NCBI GenBank assembly: GCA_040007395.1
Contig: JBDTVG010000152.1
Coordinates: 1 to 37,190 of the forward strand
Source: DATGFK01 sp040007395
GTDB taxonomy: Bacteria > Chloroflexota > Anaerolineae > Aggregatilineales > UBA2796
Length of the DNA stretch: 37,190 nucleotides
Direction: 5' to 3'
In this document: one piece after another, positions 31,868 to 37,190 of the stretch
How positions within the stretch are numbered: position 1 is the first letter of the stretch
How the letters are laid out: every line of letters begins with the position of its first letter
The notes under the pieces: model-generated
What the model was told of the DNA's origin: nothing
Databases searched by the model: none
What the model saw: only the letters and a program-made list of their open reading frames with translations
Made by a program: the position numbers and the translations under genes

Positions 31868-32614
31868 GATTACGGTGCTACGCATTTCGGGCTTGAGTGA
31901 ATGGTGGCGCTGAACCAATTGCCACACCCGCGTTGCCGCCTCGACCTGCACCTTGAAGCTCATCTTGGATTCGCCAAGCTGACGATCCGGGAAGTGGATC
32001 GGGATTTCCGTGACCTTGAAGCCAAGCTGATAGGTCATGTAAGCCATCTCAACTTGGAAGACATAGCCCCTCGACCACACGCGATCCAGATCCAGACCGA
32101 TGAGGGTCTGAGCACGCCACAGACGATAGCCGCCCGTTGCGTCATAGATGGGCATATTCAGCAGGGTTGGCACGTAAATCCGATTGGCAAACCAGCTTAA
32201 ACCCTTGCGGAACAAGCTCCACGACTCGTCCACACTGCCGCCCTTGATATACCGCGAAGCCAATACCAGATCGTTGGTTTCGGCGGCGGCGATCATGTCG
32301 GGGATATATTTGGGCTGGTGCGAAAAGTCGCAGTCCATCTGAATGATATAGTCGGCTCCGCCACGAATGGCCTTCTTGAAACCCGCGATGTAAGCGGCTC
32401 CCAGACCAGCTTTGCTCTGTCGGTGCATCACTTCGATACTGTCAGGGTGACGCTCGGCAAGCGCATCTGCCAGCGTGCCTGTGCCATCTGGCGAGTTGTC
32501 GTCTACGACCATGATGTGCAGATCCTTGACAGGCAGACTCAACAGGGCATCGATCATGAGAGGAAGATTTTTCGCTTCATTATAGGTTGGAAGAACTACG
32601 GTGACTTTTTGCAT
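31859..32614 (-). CDS. GT2 family, polyprenyl-phosphate mannose/glucose synthase-like
   Basis: This 251-residue enzyme matches dolichol-phosphate-mannose-synthase-type GT2 enzymes. It shows VVLPTYNEAKNLP, the nucleotide-binding VVDDNSPDGTG, the metal-binding DCD (Asp94, Asp96) in IIQMDCDFSHQP, LASRYIKGG, and YDATGGYRLWRAQ with FPDRQLGESKMS. It has no C-terminal membrane domain, as in the soluble class. It would load a sugar on polyprenyl phosphate, the donor for GT39-type enzymes such as those encoded at 34917 and 6860. AAGGAGGAG precedes the ATG by about 6 bases. The leader carries a long hairpin. The last codons overlap repeat copy C. Confidence 0.9.
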   Translation of the reverse strand: MQKVTVVLPTYNEAKNLPLMIDALLSLPVKDLHIMVVDDNSPDGTGTLADALAERHPDSIEVMHRQSKAGLGAAYIAGFKKAIRGGADYIIQMDCDFSHQPKYIPDMIAAAETNDLVLASRYIKGGSVDESWSLFRKGLSWFANRIYVPTLLNMPIYDATGGYRLWRAQTLIGLDLDRVWSRGYVFQVEMAYMTYQLGFKVTEIPIHFPDRQLGESKMSFKVQVEAATRVWQLVQRHHSLKPEMRSTVIPT

Positions 32615-32638
32615 GATAACTCCTCCTTATACTTTCCT

Positions 32639-32692
32639 GACGGTCAATCGGGTTTCCAATACTTTTTGTTGTGTTCGACCCGATTAACCGTC
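32639..32692 (-). promoter_or_regulatory. Long 5'-leader hairpin ahead of the GT2 gene
   Basis: In the minus-strand transcript GACGGTTAATCGGGT pairs with ACCCGATTGACCGTC over 15 positions, one of them G-U, around a 24-base loop. The ribosome binding site follows 10-15 bases later. No U-run follows, so it is not a classical terminator. A second perfect hairpin (GCTATCG-TTG-CGATAGC) lies upstream at 32739-32755. Confidence 0.5.
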
Positions 32693-32835
32693 GTGTTTGC
32701 TAGCGTACTGCGAAACGACGATGCTGTGATTATCTGTAGCTATCGCAACGATAGCGCGAATAAGTGAATGAACGACTGGTTAATATTCCCCTGAGTAACC
32801 CGGTTCAGGATGATTTCTCTAATGAGAGTTCCTCC

Positions 32836-34917
32836 TTATTTGCCAGCCTGTGGTACTGTCCGGCTGACTTCCTCGCGACGCATTTCCGGCTTGCCGCCAA
32901 AGGAGGGTAGCTTGAACAGGCTCTTCCATGCGAAAGGTTCCATCCCATAGAAGGCTGCCCGGCACATCCCCCCCACCATGACCATGAAGAAAATGAGAAT
33001 ACCGATATTGGTCACACGCGCTACCAGATCTACATTTGGCATAAAGAACAGCGCACGGAGGATGGCAACCACACCGAGGCCGATGTACAGGAATTGTGCC
33101 CACAGCAGTTGACCATAGAAACCCGCCTCACGTGTCTTGCGTGTCACCACATACTTTGGTTTCTTGTCGCGGGAACGAATGGCGACGAAGAATGCCTGTG
33201 TATAGGTAGGCCAGTGACCAATCCAGAACTGCCACATACGCAGCAGATACATACCTTTACCTTGCGAAAGCACCACATAGTAGATCAGCGTGATCATAAT
33301 CCATGGGAACAACGCTGAACCTTCAATCGGGATAAACTGCCCGGTGAGCAGTGTCAGTAGCGGGATGAGCATCATCAGGGGCGTAAAGAGTATGGACGTT
33401 GTATAGAACATGCCCAGTTCCATGTACTGTAGACGCTGACCCAGTGTCAGACCCTTCTTACGCAGTGGGTTGTCGAACAGGAACAAGCGCCAGTTATCGA
33501 CGGCCCATGTGCCACGCTGCTTGAGCAGGCCGGGGATGTCGTCAGGAGCCAAACCGATGCTCAGTACTTCGTTGTGGTACTCGGAATGGTAGCCTGCGCT
33601 GTGCAGCCGATAGGAAGTGGTCAGGTCTTCGACGAGATTCCACGTTGAGAAGCCACCAATCGACTTGACCGCATCAATGTTCCAGATAACCCCACTACCG
33701 CACGCAAAGGCCGCCCCAAATCCATTCCGTCCGGGCTGGAATACATCGTAGAACATACGGTCACGGGTTCCGAAGGGATCATGCTCTGGCGTGTAGGCAT
33801 CCTTAGGAGTCTGCACCAGTGCCATCAGGGGGTCGTTAAAGTAGCCCACAGTCTTTTGCAGGAAGGAAGCGACAATCACGTCGTCCGCATCCTGTGTCAG
33901 GATTAGGCTGGCCTGTGGGAAGTTGGCATCGATATAGCGCAGTGCCGAGTTCAGGTTACCAGCTTTGGCATCTTTGCGTGCGCCTTCATTATAGTAAATG
34001 TCATGGAGCCGCGCCATGTCACGAATTTCGGGACGATGACCGTCATCCGAGATGATGATGCACATTTTATCCGCCGGATAATCCAGTTCTTTCAGTGAAA
34101 GAACTGTCGTTTCCAGAATGCGATAGGGTTCGTTATAGGTCGGAACCACGATAGCAACAAAGGGTAGTTCAGCAGGCAGCGATGGAGCAACCTTGTTGCT
34201 CTTGGGGCTGCTCTGGTTAATGCAGTTGAGAATAACCACTGAGGTCATGCCAGTCACACCGATAAAGTGGAGCAGAGCGATGATCGAGAAGTGGAAGAAC
34301 ACAACCTGCACGCTGTGTAGCAAGTAGCACTCACCGATGAAGGCTAGCATGAAGCTCACCAAACGCAGCGCCCAGATCGTCCGACCAACCTGTGGGAACA
34401 GCAGCACTGCGACCAATGCTACCACCAGCACATACACAGGCTTGGGCCACAGGTAAGGCCACAGCAGTGTGTTGACCGTAACGACCATCAGAAAGTTAAT
34501 GATTAGCAGCATAATGACGATGGGAACCAGCACCATATACTGCTCTGCCCATGCCCAGAAGCGCCGCACTTTGGTCAATCCGGCGACTTGCAGAAGGATA
34601 TAGCCGAGCAAGGCAACGACGATGCTGGTAAGGATGGCAAACGCCGCAGCGATAGCACTAAATCCGGGAGTCGCGACCAATGTTTGAACAATATAGCTCT
34701 GTCCGAGTAGGACACCGAATGTTCCCGCTATCCATGCCACCACGTTACGACGCAGTAGTCCGGGCCAGAATGCCACTGCCATGATACCGAAGGTTGCCGC
34801 CAAAACGATCGGGGCAGGCCATATAACATTCCAGAATGGCTCGGCAACAAACTCCAAGAATAAGTAATCCAGAGCAATAAGGATGATAATGGCTGGAAGC
34901 ATCAGTAGCTTCTTCAT
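32836..34917 (-). CDS. Processive membrane glycosyltransferase, GT2 (cellulose-synthase-like)
   Basis: This roughly 693-residue protein has about six membrane segments before and four after a cytoplasmic GT2 domain. The catalytic set of processive GT2 enzymes is present: the first Asp pair in IISDDGHRPE (about 291), QDADD (about 342-346), VED (about 429-431) and QRGTW (about 467-471, the QxxRW position with Trp retained and Arg shifted). Members make cellulose, hyaluronan, poly-glucosamine or beta-mannans. No partner subunits (BcsB/BcsZ) are nearby. I chose the ATG at 34917 because it overlaps the stop of the upstream gene (TAATG) and has AAGGAAG about 8 bases before it. Confidence 0.88.
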   Translation of the reverse strand: MKKLLMLPAIIILIALDYLFLEFVAEPFWNVIWPAPIVLAATFGIMAVAFWPGLLRRNVVAWIAGTFGVLLGQSYIVQTLVATPGFSAIAAAFAILTSIVVALLGYILLQVAGLTKVRRFWAWAEQYMVLVPIVIMLLIINFLMVVTVNTLLWPYLWPKPVYVLVVALVAVLLFPQVGRTIWALRLVSFMLAFIGECYLLHSVQVVFFHFSIIALLHFIGVTGMTSVVILNCINQSSPKSNKVAPSLPAELPFVAIVVPTYNEPYRILETTVLSLKELDYPADKMCIIISDDGHRPEIRDMARLHDIYYNEGARKDAKAGNLNSALRYIDANFPQASLILTQDADDVIVASFLQKTVGYFNDPLMALVQTPKDAYTPEHDPFGTRDRMFYDVFQPGRNGFGAAFACGSGVIWNIDAVKSIGGFSTWNLVEDLTTSYRLHSAGYHSEYHNEVLSIGLAPDDIPGLLKQRGTWAVDNWRLFLFDNPLRKKGLTLGQRLQYMELGMFYTTSILFTPLMMLIPLLTLLTGQFIPIEGSALFPWIMITLIYYVVLSQGKGMYLLRMWQFWIGHWPTYTQAFFVAIRSRDKKPKYVVTRKTREAGFYGQLLWAQFLYIGLGVVAILRALFFMPNVDLVARVTNIGILIFFMVMVGGMCRAAFYGMEPFAWKSLFKLPSFGGKPEMRREEVSRTVPQAGK

Positions 34918-36539
34918 TAGGATAGCTTCCTTTTGGTGCAAGTGTTCGGGATGAAAACGCGAGTGTTGATAGTGCCGACGCTTGTTTTTTCTGTGGTCTC
35001 GAAGCCGACTTTGTAACCAGCCTTAAGCAACAGTGGTTGAAGGGTTGTGTTCATTTCTGGAAAGTAGTAATCATCCATGATGGCTGCGTCCAGCGCACAG
35101 TCGTTGATCGCGGCTTTCATGGCATCTGGACCGGAGAATGTCTTATAGTTCATGTACCATGTACTCTGCCATACATCACGGTTCTTGGTGGTCGGGATGT
35201 AATACTCATAGATGGCCGAACCTGACCCAAGTACAAGGCTGTTTTCGTTGATGTTTAGCGTCTTCACGTAGTCAATAACTTTGGCGGCAGTAGGCCAGCT
35301 ATGCTGAAAGCCCCAGTTGCGGTCAAGGTTCTTGCTGATAAACGAGTACGCACCGATAATGACCGCGATTGCCGCCACGATACGCAGCGGAGCCATCCGT
35401 AGTCTACCCGACCCGACCCAGTCGAAGAACGAGGCCAGTGCATAGCCCGCTAATGGGGCTAGGAAGATAAGGCTGTAGACGTAATGCTTCCACAGCGAAC
35501 GGATATTTGACCCCCACAGTTGATACAGCGGGATGGAGAGAATTGCGAGCATCAGCATGACGGAGAGCACGACGGCGATGATAGTAGGCCGCACCATCGA
35601 CTTTCCGGTTTTTGTGCGATAGTGTTTGACGACTGTCCAAGCGGCATAGAGCAAGCCCAGCATCGCGATGATGATGACGGGGGTGATCATTTCATCCCAC
35701 ATTTGTTGCAAAATTTCGGGGCGGGTCGCTGCTTGCGTAGAGAACTGCCCAGTCAAGACCGTCTTGATTTCCGAGAAGTAGAAGCCGACGTAGGCACCGC
35801 AGATAATCCCCATAGGAGCGATGAAGTACATCCAAGGCAACTTGCGAATGATAGACCGCAGGTCATCGCCGCGTGACAGGCACAGCAGTACAACTATGCC
35901 TACTACCGCCGGAAGGCACAGTAGCAAGACGTACTTGGACAGGAAAGTTAGGCTAAACGCTATCGACCCGATGACGAAGTAAAACTTTTGCGTCCGGCCC
36001 GTTTTCGTGGTTGCAGCCACCATATAATAAAGCGTGGCAGCGAGGAACGGTGCAGCCAGTACGTCATAGACTGCTAACTGTCCCAAACTGATGCTCACTC
36101 CCGTCAGTCCAAAGACGAGCAACGCTATCAACGCCGCACGTTGGTTGAAAGTATGTAGTGTCACCAGATATACAAAGATGGCGCTAATCATACTGACGAT
36201 GGCGCTGAAGAACCGAATAGCTGCCACACCGCCCAATTTGTTAACGATGGCTACGGTGGCAGGGTACATATACGAACCAGCCATCCAGTCAGTCGCGTTC
36301 TGGGTAAAGTTGCCGACCAACGCTTCTGCACCGACATTGGCGTAGATGGCCTCATCCACAAACAGCGTATTGTATTGGATATTGCTGATACGAACGATGA
36401 AAATGAGGCCAAGCAGCGCCAGCAGGATAATATGTTCAACTCTTATATGGAGTTTTGTATCCTCTGCCGGGATAATGACATCAATCTTGGTACGCTGAGT
36501 ACCGGAGTGCGTCCCCGGATACTCGTAAATTTCACTCAT
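34917..36539 (-). CDS. GT39-like (ArnT/PMT-type) integral membrane glycosyltransferase
   Basis: This roughly 540-residue protein has a short cytoplasmic N-terminus, a first membrane segment at about residues 37-52, and the acidic motif LFVDEAIYANVG in the first outer loop, characteristic of GT-C enzymes. About eleven further hydrophobic segments follow. A C-terminal outer domain of about 130 residues carries NLDRNWGFQHSWPTAAKVIDY and SGSAIYEYYIP. It should use a polyprenyl-phosphate sugar donor. GGAGG lies about 10 bases before the ATG at 36539. Its stop overlaps the next gene's ATG, so both glycosyltransferases are translationally coupled. Acceptor unknown. Confidence 0.82.
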   Translation of the reverse strand: MSEIYEYPGTHSGTQRTKIDVIIPAEDTKLHIRVEHIILLALLGLIFIVRISNIQYNTLFVDEAIYANVGAEALVGNFTQNATDWMAGSYMYPATVAIVNKLGGVAAIRFFSAIVSMISAIFVYLVTLHTFNQRAALIALLVFGLTGVSISLGQLAVYDVLAAPFLAATLYYMVAATTKTGRTQKFYFVIGSIAFSLTFLSKYVLLLCLPAVVGIVVLLCLSRGDDLRSIIRKLPWMYFIAPMGIICGAYVGFYFSEIKTVLTGQFSTQAATRPEILQQMWDEMITPVIIIAMLGLLYAAWTVVKHYRTKTGKSMVRPTIIAVVLSVMLMLAILSIPLYQLWGSNIRSLWKHYVYSLIFLAPLAGYALASFFDWVGSGRLRMAPLRIVAAIAVIIGAYSFISKNLDRNWGFQHSWPTAAKVIDYVKTLNINENSLVLGSGSAIYEYYIPTTKNRDVWQSTWYMNYKTFSGPDAMKAAINDCALDAAIMDDYYFPEMNTTLQPLLLKAGYKVGFETTEKTSVGTINTRVFIPNTCTKRKLS

Positions 36540-37190
36540 TTTTGGATAGCCTCCTGGCCTGTTGTAGCGTGATACCAATGCTGGATACTAGTTATTCGGT
36601 TCGTTGGTTCAGCCGTGTTGTTTTAGTGATTAGTGTGACGTTTTCTACCGTAGTAGCCTGTATAACAACGATGCTCAGCGGTCAGAGACCTGCTTTGCCC
36701 CTATCAAACGCCTAAATCATCAAGGTGTTATTATTAGGTTGTAAAATTTTTCTCAGCCCTTGCTCGTACCTGTCTGAGATTCGCTTCAATTGACCCATTG
36801 GTTCTTATATTACTTTCTGTACCTAACAATGAATATTAAGGTGGTAAAGGAAAACACACGAAAACTTGGAAGGATCGAACCCATCCAATCGGGTGATTTA
36901 CGCTTGATCCACCCAGTTTAGCCACCTTGCCGAGTTAGACGACTGTTGGATCTACGTAATTTTTCGGTGGTGATTACTTAGCAAGGTATCTAAATTTCCA
37001 ACAAACAGGGGATTTATGGCTCTGCCACGCTCACGAGCACTCGTTGACAATCTTACAGACCATGTCAAAATTGCAAGGTGGGTATTTCACATACAAGTTT
37101 TTTACATTATTGACAACAAGAATTTACAATGAACCACCCCGCTGCTTGCGATACTGTTGGCGAACGCACGCCAAATCGATTGTGGCGAAA
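36540..37190. other. 650 bases with no convincing gene
   Basis: AT-rich leader region upstream of the glycosyltransferase operon. It holds a possible 38-codon plus-strand reading frame at 37016-37132 (starts MALPRSRALVDNLTDHVK) with GGGGA a few bases ahead of its ATG, two TTGACA-like boxes (37044, 37110) without good -10 partners, and a tRNA-like stretch I rejected. Nothing else is recognisable. Confidence 0.4.

Noticed and set aside
32639..32692. Known riboswitch class in the GT2 leader
   Set aside because: A long simple hairpin with no conserved riboswitch core that I recognise.
36865..36935. tRNA-like sequence on the minus strand (TGGCTAAACTGG and GGTTCGATCC at tRNA-like spacing)
   Set aside because: The acceptor, D and anticodon stems do not pair and no anticodon loop with T33 fits. 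At most a decayed tRNA; probably chance.

Overview
The window looks like a chromosomal segment of a Chloroflexota bacterium (Anaerolineae-like). This is inferred from the Thr/Pro-rich lipoproteins with 'TPTP' linkers, the mix of membrane glycosyltransferases, a BMP-type importer and small cysteine hydrolases, moderate GC and frequent GTG/TTG starts. No rRNA or marker gene proves it. Most genes are on the minus strand. ORF fragments antisense to these genes were ignored.

Layout. (1) Positions 1-54 are the end of an ISL3-like insertion sequence entering from the left, followed by a perfect 28-bp palindrome and a lipoprotein gene. (2) 1.5-9.4 kb is housekeeping and small metabolism: a Gfo/Idh/MocA oxidoreductase, two SAM methyltransferases, a ChbG-type deacetylase, bifunctional NAD(P)HX repair enzyme Nnr, a GT39-like membrane protein and ribose-5-phosphate isomerase. 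(3) 9.6-11.3 kb is a two-gene secreted redox unit: a Tat-exported two-domain multicopper oxidase and a c-type cytochrome lipoprotein. (4) 11.4-13.8 kb holds a Thr/Pro-linker lipoprotein and a conserved protein of unknown function. (5) 13.9-22.5 kb is the most interesting block. A seven-gene minus-strand operon (a free-standing allophanate-hydrolase C-terminal-like domain, two biuret-hydrolase-like isochorismatase-fold cysteine hydrolases, a two-domain ABC ATPase, two permeases and a BMP-family binding protein) ends in a strong intrinsic terminator. Divergent from it is a DUF1116 gene related to the oxamate carbamoyltransferase subunit AllG/YlbE. Together they suggest uptake and stepwise breakdown of a ureide-like nitrogen compound, but the exact substrate is unknown. 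(6) 22.5-25.7 kb holds a Ser-rich membrane protein and proBA (first two steps of proline synthesis), with a promoter placed so that proB would be leaderless.

(7) 25.8-31.9 kb is an accessory, decaying region. An ISL3-like element (transposase with one internal stop, plus an extra 224-codon gene between two copies of its 3' end) has split a gene whose two halves can still be rejoined in frame. Next to it is a Bro/DinD-type gene also broken by one nonsense codon. A lone DICT-domain protein, a metallophosphoesterase and a DinB-like protein follow. Three copies of an ~80-bp hairpin repeat lie between these genes. (8) 31.9-36.5 kb is a cell-envelope glycosylation cluster: a polyprenyl-phosphate-mannose-synthase-like GT2, a processive membrane GT2 and an ArnT/PMT-like GT39-type protein. 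The last 650 bases show no convincing gene.
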